NCBI GenBank assembly: GCA_037953745.1
Contig: JBAKBP010001573.1
Coordinates: forward strand, 143,840-207,839
Source of the DNA: Lithodes maja
Lineage: Eukaryota; Arthropoda; Malacostraca; Decapoda; Lithodidae
Length of the DNA: 64,000 nt
Direction: 5' to 3'
Part shown: positions 45,061-56,766 of the stretch, in pieces
Layout of the letters: the number at the start of each line of letters is the position of its first letter
How positions within the stretch are numbered: position 1 is the stretch's first letter
Notes under the pieces: generated by a model
Databases searched by the model: none
The model's input: the letters and a program-made list of their open reading frames with translations, nothing else
Told to the model about the DNA's origin: nothing
Program-made: the position numbers and the translations under genes

Positions 45061-46470
45061 AAAATACTAATCATCACTGTAGGCTAACCTATTCTAATCT
45101 ATTCTAAGCCTAGGCTAACCTACTTACATTGATGACGACAGCAACCAAGCAAATTGAAGCATGCAGATCGCGTGCCCCCTGTGAGTTTACAAATGATCAA
45201 AGAAAAGGAAATTTTACCCTATGTCATATTACTCTACTTTACAATATTTACTTTACTAGGCTAGGCTATATTAAATTTTAACAAATTACAAAGAAAAAGA
45301 AAGAAAAAGAAGGATCATGACTCATCTGAAGGAGGAACAGCCGCAGCCGTCGTCCTAGTCTTTAGATCTAGCCTATTGCGTCGACTGCTCCTCCTCGGCC
45401 CCGTCCTTCTCCTCAAAGAAGGCATGCGCTCTGTTCAGTAGCCTATCTAACACCTTCCGGCTCCCTGGCGCATCTAACCCAGGCTGAGGTCTGCCTGACA
45501 GTGTCCACCCTTGCCCCTGGTCTATAGAACTGCTTAACAAAAAAAAAAGCAGGGCACTGCACTGGACAGTCCAGCGGAAAATCCCGGACATATGCGCCCC
45601 TCAACATTTGTCCACTGGATTGCCCAGCTCTACACAAAGGCAGACTAGTCAGGCCTAATACCCCCCCCCCCCCCCCCACCCCCCCAATCACTATCAATAT
45701 ATAACAGATGGCCCAGTATCCTGGTCACACGGCACCACTTATATCCTAGGGGGTAGAGGAGAAACGGATATAAAGTAAATAATTAGACCTGGGAAGATGA
45801 AATAGCCTAGGCTATAAATATGATACCGGGTCGGCGTTTGACTTACTTGTAAACATGTATGTGTAGGTTATCTGTGGTAGTCCCAGTAATATCTATGAAG
45901 TACTTCTAGTATTAAAGGAACTTAGCTGTGATGCAAAGAGTGTAGGTTAGGTGATGGAAATGTCAGTAGGTGTAGTTCAGTGAAGTTCTGTTGTTATGTG
46001 GCAGCAACTGGTGGTTTGTTGTGAACGGGACGAAGTCTCTGTGTGAAGTGTCCTGAGATTCCCTCTTATCGTAACAATATAAATATATTTGAGGGTTCTA
46101 TATCGCCCCCCATGATTAAATAATAAGGGAAAATAAACTAAGATATAATTGGTGCAACCACAGTAATACTTATCCACAAAGATAAATAAAGTAATGCGTA
46201 TATACAAAAAGGAACCAGCTGTCGTGAACCCGGGAAATTCAAACTACGGTATATATACCAGCTAGGATTCACGACATATGTATTATTTTTCTTAACCAAC
46301 GAAGTGCGCAGGGGGGGATACTGAACACTGTGCCGTGGTGCGCAGGTATTTAGGCTGTTTTCTTCACTCAAATCGTCATCGTACCATAAATATCATTAAC
46401 TCCTCCAGACATATTATGTTCCAGTAAGTCCACGGTGGCGGGCGCCCGGTATCATTGCCACTGCACCACA
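45061..46470. other. Unassigned stretch
   Basis: No gene or known repeat recognised. Contains a C-rich homopolymer (45661-45685) and a small palindrome GGTATATATACC at 46239-46250. Short open frames have no recognisable motif. Confidence 0.5.
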
Positions 46471-46484
46471 CAACTGTCAAAACC

Positions 46485-47008
46485 GGGCGGGTGCCCAACC
46501 CTGAAAGGGGTTGAAATAGGGGAGCTATCCCCCCGCCAAAGGCGGCTTTCTAGGGCCTTTCCTAGCTGATGCTGAGAGGATTGGGTTTTAGTCATGTGGT
46601 GATGGGCTGGTCTATCAGAGTGAGAGCTGAGCAATCTCTGCCATACCCATAGCTTACTCTGACTGTTCCTTAACTTATATATTTTCTAGATCTCAAGTGA
46701 CGGCGTCTCTTCCGTGGATTGACCTCCCAATCTACCAAGATTGGAAGCCAAAGCGTCACATTTTTCCCTTGTCCCTCAACTTTCTCCTCATAATTGCTGA
46801 GGGGCACAGGGCCCTGGGTGGGGCTGTGGTTTCCCGGGCGTTTCCGCACCCTCCTCAGCTTCCAGCCATGGAGTGGCTTCGGTCACCCAGGCTTTATTGT
46901 GGTCGGCGGGGAGGGTTCTGTGGGGGCGCTCGGTTATGGCCTTGGAATTGCTCGGGGCCTTGGGGCTGTTCGGCCAGGCAGCTTGGGGAACAACAACAAC
47001 AACAACAA
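46485..47008 (+). mobile_element. AAC-tailed retroposon, copy 1
   Basis: Flanked by a 14-bp duplication CAACTGTCAAAACC at 46471-46484 and 47009-47022. It ends in GGGCTGTTCGGCCAGGCAGC followed by AACAAC repeats, and has no coding frame. A 5'-truncated relative is at 62594-63018. The 3' end is shared with the LINE at 57803-58300, which is the likely mobiliser. Confidence 0.8.
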
Positions 47009-47103
47009 CAACTGTCAAAACCACACTGGTGGCCATTAGAATTATCGGAGGAACCTGGGGTTGCCACCAACCGACAGATCTTCATCTAACTTACCGGACT
47101 TAC

Positions 47104-47230
47104 TGAGCTCATATGACGCTAGTGCGTCATATGGACTTATTGGAGAGGCATGTAGATAAGTCCATATGACGCGATCGTGTCGTATGAGTTTTTGGTTATA
47201 AGTTCCATATGACGCGATCGCGTCATATAT
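47104..47230. repeat. Three long palindromes CATATGACGC..GCGTCATATG
   Basis: Dyads at 47111-47134, about 47162-47188 and 47207-47230 (the last nearly perfect around CGCGATCGCG). They lie next to the TTAA at 47242-47245. They may be subterminal hairpins of a TTAA element; only one end is evident. Confidence 0.55.
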
Positions 47231-47245
47231 GTCGCAAGGAGTTAA

Positions 47246-47743
47246 TACTTATCCATATGCGCCTATTTTACGTTGATTATGAAGATATTAACCTGTTACA
47301 GCAATAAAACAAGTGGAAACAGCGTTTGGATGGTCAAAATCGGCAAATTAGATCGGGAGTTACATAACTGAAGTCTGAGTCAGCCTCCAACTCCAACACT
47401 CCTCCCCACGTCTGGAGAGACTGTCGCGCGATACACTCTCTCTCTTTCATTCGCTTGGTAACACATACAAGCGCACCCCTCTTATGACTCGCTATTGATA
47501 GCACAAAATATATATCGCCGAAATAAGGGAATAATAGGGAGAATAGGTGATAATTGAAGGGGGGGGTGGGGGGAAGGAGGGGATGTGGAGGAGTGATATT
47601 TGCCATGGCCAAGGGGCAATAAAAAAAAAAAAAAAAAAATGATACTGGGCTGGTTTAAATTTTTTTTTTTTAGGCCTTGGATTATATAAGGCTTCCCGCA
47701 GCCCACCGGTAGGCCTTATATAAGTCTTGCCGCACTTGCTGGG
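47246..47743 (-). mobile_element. TTAA MITE relative, diverged
   Basis: In reverse it starts CCCAGCAAGTGCGGCAAGAC after TTAA (47744-47747) and parallels the body of 18443-19066: the A/T-run, the GAGAG tract, and the block before AGGCGCATATGGATAA. It diverges near TTAA 47242. Inserted in Repeat A. Confidence 0.6.
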
Positions 47744-47747
47744 TTAA

Positions 47748-48232
47748 GAGTGTCTTCATTATTTCACTTCAATGTTTCTCACTTTGATATATTCACTAGA
47801 AGTAACTTTTGTGTATAATTAATCATGTAAATAAATTATAATTTTATTTTACATAATCTTTACATTTTACCTTTATGCTAATATATTATGCTTTTGATTG
47901 TTGGGATAAATTTAAGTCAAAGTAACTAAAGATAACTAATTCTGAACTAGTGATGAGTAAGGAATAACTTTGGGGATTTTAGGCTAAACCAGCCATTTGA
48001 TATCAACTGATATTTTATGAACTTGCCACATCTTTTCACCTACCAAGGTTTTAGTGACTACAAAGAGAGTTGCTAGTTTTTGTGAAAGTTTAACATGCCA
48101 CTTATTCTTTACTGAAACTGATAGTCATATTTTCCACATTTTGTGAGGCTAAATAATAAGTCCTCGTTTTGTGGTTTTTGGTGGAATGTTTCTTCATGTT
48201 ATGGGTTCGAACCCCGCTCATAACGAAACACC
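47748..48232. repeat. Repeat A, second copy (uninterrupted)
   Basis: Joins across GATATCAACTGATATTTTATG what DIRS-1 separates at 433/10989. It ends with a hairpin-capable GTTATG..GGGTTCGAACCC..CATAAC-type block in reverse orientation. It abuts the RTE LINE. Confidence 0.65.
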
Positions 48233-49928
48233 ATGCTTCCACCTCTCTTTCGGTTTACCTCTCGCTCTCTGTCCTTCCACCTCGCTCTCGTACACCCTCT
48301 TAGTCATTCTCTCGCTTCCTATACGTTTCATAGTTATGGCCGAACCATCTCAAGGTCTTCCTTTTCACTCTTTCCAGCACATGTACCTCCACACCATACC
48401 TCCTTCTTACTTCCTCATTCGTCTGTATCCTTCCATGTAACTCCGCACGCACTTCTCAAGTAACTCATTTCCACCCCTCTCACTCTTGGTCTGAGTCTCT
48501 CTACCAACGTCCATGCTTCGCTTCCGTATGTCAGTGTTGGGATTACCACACTGTCATGCAAGGACTTCTTCACTTCCATACTGACCACCCTATTTCTTGT
48601 TACTGCTTTCAGCGTTCCTACAACCCTCTTACCCTGCTGCACCCTCTTCCGCACTTGTTCATCCATACTCAACACACTGCCCAGATACTTAAATGAGCTG
48701 ACAATCTCCATAGCCTGACCATTCAAGTACACCTCACACTCTGTGGCTTCACCCCTTTCGAAGACCATAACCTTGCTCTTCCCCATATTTACCTTCAGAT
48801 TCCGGTTTTTGCACAATGTTCCAAACATATTTACCAGACCCTGCAACTCGCATGCATTATCGCTCATCAGAACTGTAACATCAGCAAACAGCAGTACAGA
48901 TAGCTTCCACTCATTTCCCTCCCTTATCAGTGATACACCAACATCCACTACACTTCCTTGTATTTTTTTCATGACTCCATCCATATACACAGTAAACAAC
49001 CACGGGGACATCGCACACCCCTGTTTCAACCCAACATTCAGATCAAAGAACTCGCTCTACTCATTCTCCACACATACTGCCGCCTTTGCACCCTCATACA
49101 TGCTCTTCACTGCTTTCAGCAACTTGCCATTTACACTGTATATTCTATACTTTCCACATACCTTCTCTATCCACTCTGTCATAGGCCTTCTCCAAGTCCA
49201 TAAAGGCAACATACACCTTTTGTTGCTTCTTCAGATATTTCTCCACAACACAATTCAGGGTAAAAATCTGATCTAAACATCCTCTTCCCTTCCTATAACC
49301 GCCCTGCTCGTCACCTATCCATTTCTCCGTTCTCGGTCTCACTCTCTCAATCACTACCCTACTGTACACCTTTCCTACTACGCTTAGAAGACATATTCCT
49401 CGGTGGTTACCACACACTCCTCTTTCCCCTTATATAGGAGGACTATTATGTCTGTCTTCCAGTCATCAGGTGCACTCCCCTCCTTCCATACTAGTTTGCA
49501 CATTTTCCATACCCATTCGATCACTATCTCTCCACCATACCTCAGCATTTCTCCACACACTCCATCTATTCCTGGTGCTTTCCCCAACTTCACTCTCTTC
49601 ATGGCTTCACACACTTCTGACCTCCTGATCCCCACCTCCTCCTCCACTACTTCTCTTATTTGCTAGTGCTTCATTCCTTACATTTAGCAATTCGTTGAAG
49701 TACTCCCTCCATCTTTCGACTCTCTCTTGCTTCTCGGTTAGCACTCGCCCATTCTTATCTTTCACACCCTTACTGTTTTGCTTGCTACCTTCCCTAACTT
49801 TCTTGACTTCTTTCCAGAACAGTGTCTTACACTCCCTCCATTTTACACTCAGATTCCTTCCAAATTCCTCATCTACTCTTCTCTTACTTTCCTTCACTAC
49901 TTTCTTTTTCTCCACGTGCCTCGCTCCA
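48233..49928 (-). pseudogene. RTE-type LINE, broken
   Basis: Pieces from 5' to 3' on the minus strand: linker 49607-49928, RT start (KLGKAPGIDGVCGEM) 49384-49647, middle with DLEKAYDRVDREGMW 49145-49417, then MKQGCAMSPWLFTV, LLFADVTVLMS (FADD altered to FADV) and the C-terminal region to 48240. There are several frameshifts, and one catalytic aspartate is lost. Close relative of 13267-14463. The 3' tail is missing because it meets Repeat A. Confidence 0.8.
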
Positions 49929-50004
49929 GGGGCGGACTGGCTCGCCGGCAAACCTGGAAAATTCCCGGTGGGTCCCCACAGTAATTTCCCAGTGGGCCCT
50001 TATG

Positions 50005-50395
50005 ATCTATCTATCTATCTATTGCCAGACGCCTTACTCCCCTTACGAGGGTGGCCATACACAGAATGCCCCCAAGCGGACCTATTCCCTGTGAGAGGGA
50101 CAACCCGAGCCAGTTTAGTGAAGGACTTACAGGATTGACCACTCAATTCAGGATCCGTCCGACTCCGAGGCCCTCTGTGTATCTTGTTAGCACTATTTTT
50201 CTACAGTGGTGTTCGGCTAATCCATCCACTAACCTGCCTTACCCTTAGGTAAGTAGTACGGATTTGTATCAGGTTTACTCCCCTAGACAGGTTGCCAACC
50301 AAGGCTGACGAGTCCCATCCACCCGGATTTGTATAAGGTTGTCTCCCCTAGATGAGTTGCCGACCAAGGCTAACGAGTCCCATCCACCCGTTATG

Positions 50396-50430
<35 letters not shown>
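50005..50430 (-). repeat. RTE 3'-end-like segment, duplicated 66-bp unit and T-run
   Basis: 50005-50060 is the reverse complement of an RTE 3' end (GGTGGCCA..GGCGTCTGGCAATAGATAGATAGA). 50265-50395 contains two copies of a unit of about 65 bp around GAGTCCCATCCACCCG. A run of T from 50402 to about 50431 follows. Could be a SINE using an RTE tail; not proven. Confidence 0.45.
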
Positions 50431-50434
<4 letters not shown>

Positions 50435-50872
50435 GGATGAGGTCACGAGGAATGGAACCTTTTTAACCTGTCATATACATATTTTACTGTTAGGCAATCA
50501 GAACAGAGGCATTATTTCAGCTAATCTGAATATAATAGGCCTAGTCTAATACAATTATAATAGCATGAACATTTATAGGCCTATCATATTTATAGCCTAC
50601 CGGTATGTTATAATGTTACTATATATCATTATATGCTTTATTTAAGTATTATAACCTAAACAATAGTATGTGCATGTCACATGTAGATTACAGATGCCAA
50701 GTACCTGTAATTAATTTTGTTTACAAATACACCTAGGCTAATTAGTGGTAATTTTCAAGAAGAGGCTCGCATCATTAATAGGCTACTGGTTATTTTCATC
50801 CCAAACTTTCACAACACATATACTGTACACACACACACACACACATTTCCTCCAATTGTATAGATATTCTTA
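50431..50872. other. AT-rich unassigned sequence with CA microsatellite
   Basis: Only a CA dinucleotide repeat at about 50826-50845 is recognisable. No coding or structural feature seen. Confidence 0.5.
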
Positions 50873-50876
50873 TTAA

Positions 50877-51354
50877 CACTCAAGCCGCGGGGCCCGACAT
50901 ATGTCGGGCGAGAGAATAATGGCCACTCCTGCGGTGCCCGACATTAGTCGGGCGGGATTATGAGCACATTATCGGCTCTGAGAGAGAGTCCACACGTTGC
51001 GAGGACGATAGGCAGGCTCTGACTGTTCAGTACGGCCCTAGTGCCGCGACTGACACCACCTCTGCAACATTCCACACCCACGGCCTCGCGAGACCAGGAA
51101 AAAACTGGGGAAATTACCGTATTTTAGGGGTTTTCACCTCTCGTTGTGCGATTGCTACAGGATAACCCGCTGTCGTACAAAAATGATTCAGGTGTCATTG
51201 GAAAGCTCTATTATCGCCCTTTCACGGATACATAATTGTATTACGCTCTGGCTCTTGTTTATGCATGAAAAAGAGCATGGAATGAAGCTCGTTTAGGGTA
51301 AATATGCCTGCCTGCCAGGTAGTAGAAGTTACAAACATCCCCGTCCATAAGGGG
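50877..51354. mobile_element. TTAA-flanked element with CCCGACAT..GTCGGGC hairpins
   Basis: TTAA at 50873-50876 and 51355-51358. Ends CACTCAAGCCGCGGGG and the complement of CCCCTTATGGACGGGG, an imperfect inverted pair. Inside the left end are CCCGACATATGTCGGGC (50896-50912) and GCCCGACATTAGTCGGGC nearby. No coding capacity. No empty site is available in the window. Confidence 0.55.
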
Positions 51355-51358
51355 TTAA

Positions 51359-51508
51359 GGGAGTAAGCAAATTCAAAGGTGTGGCTTGGAAGGGTGGGGG
51401 GATTACCGTATTGCTTGGGAAAGGGTGAGGGTTGGGAACTATATATATATATATATGTTTATATATATTTGTGTATTGTTACAATTACCTCAATATAGCT
51501 TTGCATAT
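51359..51508. other. Spacer with AT microsatellite
   Basis: Contains an AT dinucleotide run at about 51440-51458 and the ATAT that is duplicated around the solo LTR. Nothing else seen. Confidence 0.5.
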
Positions 51509-54500
51509 TGTTACGCTGGCCAGCTTGCCAGAATGTACTCGTACTCGCTAGCGCTCGCCAGGGCAGTGAAATGGGCTATAATAATCGTAGAACAATGTTC
51601 TTTCTTTCTTAGTGTTCATGTTGTCACAGACAGATCAGTGTTTGCCTTTATTCTTGTCTGTGACACTTGGAAGTATTTTATATCAGTGATAGAGTTATAA
51701 GATATGTAGTGTGATAGTTACAGGGAGAGAGAGAGGGAAGAGCGAGGTGGTAGTATGTGTGTGTGTATGTACGTGTGCATTCCTCGCTTGGGTGGGGCCA
51801 CCCGCTCCCTATTGGATGGCGGGCATGGCGTGTCATATGACGCCTGCTTTTCATGACGTAGTGGCCTGTGATTGGAGGCCGCTATCCTAGCTCGGTGGTG
51901 GTGCCTCCTTCCCTCATCTCTCCTCAGAGCTTGGCATGTTGCATTTGGTCCTAGACGTCTCTTGCATTCTGTCCCCAATCTAACCCTCTTTACTGCTGTT
52001 CCTCTCTCTGAACTTCTTCTTTCCAATACTTCTTATCTTTATTCAATTATTTCCCTTCTGGTTCTAGCATACGACTTCCATAGTCGGCCAGTCGTATTAC
52101 CAGCGCCAGTTCTCACATGTATGTTTTGCACTAGCTTTAGGGATTATTAGAGTCATAGTCACATGGATTCATATTATTGGGTGCTTCTAATTATTTGGTT
52201 GTTCTTTATTACTATTTAATGCTAGACAGTGGAGGGTATCTTTGGTCGTTGTCTGAGTTTGTATATGGCAAGTCAGAGCCTGTACGACTTCGACGGAGCT
52301 AGGTAGCCTGTAATCCTTGTGCATATTTTCCTTTGCGAGCTTAGCAGTATACAAGCGAAGGGCTTTTGCCTACTCTTGCTTGTATGCTTGCTACCTCATT
52401 TTGTTGACCTTTGTGGAGCGCCAGGGTAAGACCAGATACTTGAGATCTGGACTTACCAAGAGAGCCTCCTAGTCACTTAACGTAACATAAGGGAAATCTG
52501 TTCATGGGAGACAGTAGGCTACGAGCATGCTTGAGCTCTGCCTAGCCTCCCTGTACCTTTTATGCCGCTGCTAGACTTTATTAGTAAGAAAGACAGCATT
52601 GTGTTTATTAACTTTAACTGCGTATGCTTTAGCAATTATTCATGTATTGTTTTAGCCTAGGTTGGTGCATAGCGCACAACCCTCAACAACAATAGTGCTA
52701 TTCCTCCCTCTCCGCCCTCCTCTCTCTTACTTATGCCTAATATCCTAATCTCTTCTAAAGATGTACTTTTTACCCTCTCTGGGCTTAACACTAATAAGGC
52801 GTACGGTCCGGACGGTGTTCCTCCTGTTGTTCTCAAAAACTGTGCTTCCGTGCTGACTCCCTGCCTAGGCAAACTCTTTCGTCTCTGTCTATCCTCTAAC
52901 GTCTTCCCTTCATGCTGGAAGTTTGCTCACATTCAACCTGTCCCAAAGAAGGGTGACCGCTCTCAACCCTCCAACTATCGTCCAATTGCTCTTATCTCTT
53001 GTCTTTCTAAAGTTTTTGAAACTATTCTTGCTTCCAAATTTCTTAAGCATTTCTCTTCTCATAATCTGCTCTCAGATCGCCAGTATGGCTTCCTTAAGGG
53101 TCGCTCTACTGGTGATCTTCTTTCATATCTTACTAACTCTTGGTCATCCTCCTTTCGGGACTTCGGTGAGACTTTTTCTATTGCACTAGACATATCGAAA
53201 GCCTTCGATAGAGTCTGGCATAAATCTTTAATTTCTAAACTACCCTCCTTCGGTTTCTATCCCTCCATCTGTGCCTTTGTCTCTAATTTCCTTTCCGGCC
53301 GTTCCATAGCCGCGGTTGTGGACGGCCATTGTTCACTTCCTCACCCTATAAACTCCGGTGTTCCTCAGGGCTCTGTCCTATCTCCTATTCTCTTTCTAAT
53401 TTTTATAAATGATCTCCTTAACTGTACCTTAATTCCCATCCATTCATACGCAGACGACTCAACCTTACACTACTCCATTAGTTTTTCAGAACGCCCCAGC
53501 CAGCAATCTCTCAACAACAAACGTAATGAAGCCATAGAACTCTTAAATTCTGATCTAAATACAATTTCCAATTGGGGCAGAGAAAACCTTGTTAACTTTA
53601 ATGCTTCCAAAACCCAATTTCTCCATCTATCTACCCGTCAGGATCTCCCAGCGGACTATCCCTTATTCTTCAACAATACAAAAATCAACCCTTCATCTTC
53701 TCTCAATATTCTTGGTGTCTCTTTTTCTTCTGCTCTCATTTGGAAGGACCATATTACCAGTCTTGCTAAGGCAGCCTCCCAGAAGCTGGGTGTGCTCAAC
53801 CGCCTTAGGGGGTTCTTTTCCCCTGCACAGCTTCTTGCTCTGTACAGGGGCATAGTGCGCCCTTGTATTGAGTATTGTTCACATGTGTGGGGAGGTTCCT
53901 CTCACACCGCTCTCCTAGACAAAGTTGAAAGGAAGGGCTTTCGTATCATTAACTCCCGTCCACTCACCAACTCTCTGCAATCTCTCTCTCTCCGCCGCAA
54001 TGTTGCATCTCTCTCGCTATTCTATCGCTACTATAATAATCAGTGTTCCTCAGAGCTATCCCAGTGCATACCACCTCCTTTACGTAGGGCACGTGGTACC
54101 CGTCTTGCAACTCAATCCCACCCCTACTCTGTGCAACTCTCCAACCCAAGAGTGAAACGTTACTCTCAAACTTTCTTCTACTCAACAGCTGAGCTCTGGA
54201 ACTCTCTCCCAGAATCAGTCTTTCCCTCTTCCTATGACTTAAATTGCTTCAAACTCCGTGTGTCCAGGCATTTTGGCTCGAACGTCCCTTGATTTTGGCC
54301 CTGTCACTCTTTCAACTATGGGGGAGGCACTCGCTATAGGCAGTTATGCCTTTTGCCTCCCTCAATCACATAGAAAAAAAAAAAAAAAAAAAAAAAACCC
54401 AGTTTGGCTGTTACTTTGGCTAAGGAAGTACTGTTTTTAATTTACTGTTATTAGTGCTGTCACAGAGTTGTTGCTCTCCCTTGTTCTATATATATACAGT

Positions 54501-55018
54501 ATGTATCCTACTTGTTGGTGTATTTAAGATACACGCTTTGGTGTCCTGCCCCTGCATTATTTCTGTTCTATATTCGACGAGCATCTTAGAGCATCAGACG
54601 TTTTCAGAAGATTCCATATCTGTTTGCTGTAGGACTAGCCTTCAAGTGTTTTCATAGAGCATTGAAGAGTTTAGTGTTGAGTTCAGACTCGCACTAAAGT
54701 TAACGTAAGCATATAACCTTTTATTAATCCTTGTCATAGTTTATTTAAGCATTGTTATTACTTGAGAGCATTTTATTAACGTAAGTACTCCTGTTGTGAG
54801 TAGGCTTTGCCGTCACCGGAAAGCCTTTGTAGAAGTACACTTACCCCTGTTAATTGATACCCCGTTATCCAGTAGATTAACTCTGAAGGGTGTAAGTGTT
54901 TTGTTCACCGGCGTAATAGTTCGAGGGTTTGGAATTAGCGTACCGTTGTTGCAAATATAGCCTATCTTCTAGTCCAATATTAAGTGCCCTTGTTTATTTC
55001 GTAGTGCCGGTCGTAACA
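51509..55018 (+). mobile_element. Solo LTR of the same Gypsy family, split by a LINE
   Basis: Starts TGTTACGC and ends GGTCGTAACA, with ATAT at 51505-51508 and 55019-55022. Internal blocks parallel the 33061-41458 LTR in reverse: GGGCTTTTGCCT near 52357, ACCAGATACT..GATCTGGA near 52430-52450, TACCCCGTTAT near 54868 and the terminal CGTAACA. The LINE 52700-54397 is inserted. No internal coding sequence of the retrotransposon remains, so it formed by LTR-LTR recombination. Confidence 0.75.
52700..54397 (+). pseudogene. Jockey-like LINE RT, long open frame (copy b)
   Basis: 52733-54292 is a 519-codon frame: KAYGPDGVPP, PVPKKGDRSQPSNYRPIAL, YGFLKGRSTGD, ALDISKAFDRVWHKSL, NSGVPQGSVLSPILF, SYADDSTLHY, then thumb and C-terminal domains ending in ELWNSLPESVFP. 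RT motifs are intact and the poly(A) tail is at 54372-54397. The 5' half, with APE endonuclease, is truncated at about 52700, so it is a dead-on-arrival insertion, but a young one. It sits inside the solo LTR. Confidence 0.85.
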
Positions 55019-55022
55019 ATAT

Positions 55023-55185
55023 GGCTTCAAAATGCTCCTAGAATTGCTCGTATTTCAAAACATATTCTCGGGGGGGCTTACAGCGCCCTCCCCCCAGCTG
55101 ATTAGGCTCGCTTTGCTCGCCACCCCACCCTTCTAGGGCCTCTGAATGGGCCCCTGAATGGGCCCTATTGAACCCTTTTGAGGGG
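55023..55185. other. Unassigned G/C-run spacer
   Basis: Contains short inverted G/C blocks (GGGGGGGC..GCCCTCCCCCC) and repeated AATGGGCCC. No gene seen. Confidence 0.4.
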
Positions 55186-55649
55186 GCCCTTTAACCAGTT
55201 TTCCCTGTAGACAATTTATACCCAGTCCGACACTGCCTCATTCGTTTCTGTCTCTCCAAATCTTCATTCCCTCTACTACCCAACCACTCTCTATATGTTT
55301 TCTTCTTGGCTTCCACAGCTATTTTTACCTCTTCTGTCCACCATATGTTGTACCCTTCACTCCCCTCGCTCTTCTCCTTACTCCACACACCTCCACACAT
55401 GCTGCACAGATCTCTTCCTTAAACACTTTGCCCATCTCCTCCACTTCCTCCATACCTTCCAGGTCAAACCTACCTAGTTGTCTTTCTACTGCTTTCCTGT
55501 TCTCTTCCCTGATTTCCTCCTCCTGCAACCCCTTTACCCTCCTCGCCATTCCATCTTCCTCTCACCTCCCTCCAGCTCTCCTCACCTACTTCTTTTGTAT
55601 CCTAATTTTAGCTACTACTACATAATGGTCAGAAAGACCCCCTCCAATT

Positions 55650-56766
55650 AGGGGAGGTGTGGCAGAGTGGTCTTGCCACTGGAATGGTAATCCAATGGAC
55701 CTGGGTTTGAATCCCAATATGTCAATGGGAAGATATTATTGGCATGGAATTTGTGCTGTACCTAGTTTCAGTGCATTGCAACAGCACACCGAAATGCCAA
55801 AACAAAATACCCTTATTGTTCCCTGATTAACCCGGGAGCTGCGGGGAGACTCTTAAGAGTTCCCCCGGCGGACTGAGGGAAGACTCTTGAGAGTAAGTAA
55901 AATAAAAAATCAACTTTTGACATCGAAATTTTTTATTTTTTTTTATTTTATTTTTTTTTTTTGGCCCCTGGGCCATGCAAAATCTCAGTCCTCTACCTCC
56001 CCTCCTTCCCCACTTTCCTCCTCTCCTTCAGTTATCACCTATTTTCCCTATTATTCCCTTATTCTGAGGTATATTTTCGTGCTAACATTAGCGAGTTGCA
56101 AGCAGGGTGTTGTCATCACTGATGGCAAGCGAGTGCAAGAGAGAGAGAGAGAGTATCGATCGACTGTGTCTCAGTGGCCTTGGGGGAAATTGGCGGGAAA
56201 GCAGTTTGCCTCACCCATACATTATACAACTCGCGGGCTATATCTCCGATTTTGACCATCCAAACGCTGTTTTCACTCGTTTTATTGTTGTTTCAGGTTA
56301 ATACCTTTATAATCAACCCATAATAGGCGCATATGGATAATTATTAATGCTATTAATGGTACAATGAATATTTTAGTGACGGAAACACCTCAAATACGTC
56401 AGCACAGGGGGACGTTTTCAATTACCCCCATGCGCACTTGTTAGGTTAAATAGCACTATATGAATATTCCCATATTCAAAATATGCTACAAGGGGACAAT
56501 GCCTAGTGAGTTAATTGCTCAATAGGTGGCGTTCTGAGAGTGAGGGTCTGAGCCTGGGGAGTGAGACTGTGAAGCGCAGAAGCTGGTTCAGCTTCAGAGA
56601 TGGAGTTGGGTTCGAGCCATGAATAGGTGCTTCGCATGTCTCTACTCCCTAGACTGGAACAAGACCTCACGGGCCTCACCGTGTTCAGCGGTAGAGTGTA
56701 AAGGCTATCAGCCTATGCCCGAGAGGGAGTAGTTGGAATATAGAAAAGAAAAAAAAGAAAAAAAGA
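55650..56766 (+). mobile_element. tRNA-derived SINE interrupted by a TTAA MITE
   Basis: Head at 55650-55720 with A box TGGCAGAGTGG and B box GGTTTGAATCC. The body continues to 55826, is interrupted by the MITE, resumes at 56450 and ends in an A-rich tail at 56740-56766. Same family, opposite orientation, as 25096-25658. Confidence 0.8.
55831..56445 (+). mobile_element. TTAA-flanked MITE, copy 2
   Basis: TTAA at 55827-55830 and 56446-56449. The SINE at 25096-25658 provides the empty site (CTGATTAAATAGCAC in its own orientation). It is closely similar to 18443-19066 over the whole length. Confidence 0.85.

Noticed and set aside
46788..47089. Glutamine-repeat open frames
   Set aside because: They are translations of the AAC repeat tail of a retroposon, not proteins.
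49929..50004. Possible hAT terminus starting CAGGGGCGGACTGG
   Set aside because: No matching opposite end or 8-bp duplication could be found in the window.
50826..50845. CRISPR-like or other regularly spaced arrays
   Set aside because: Only simple CA, AC, AT, TAGA and AAC microsatellites and homopolymers are present; no spaced direct repeats with unique spacers.
52733..54292. 519-codon frame as a functional host gene
   Set aside because: It is a LINE reverse transcriptase with poly(A) tail, lacks the endonuclease half and sits inside an LTR.
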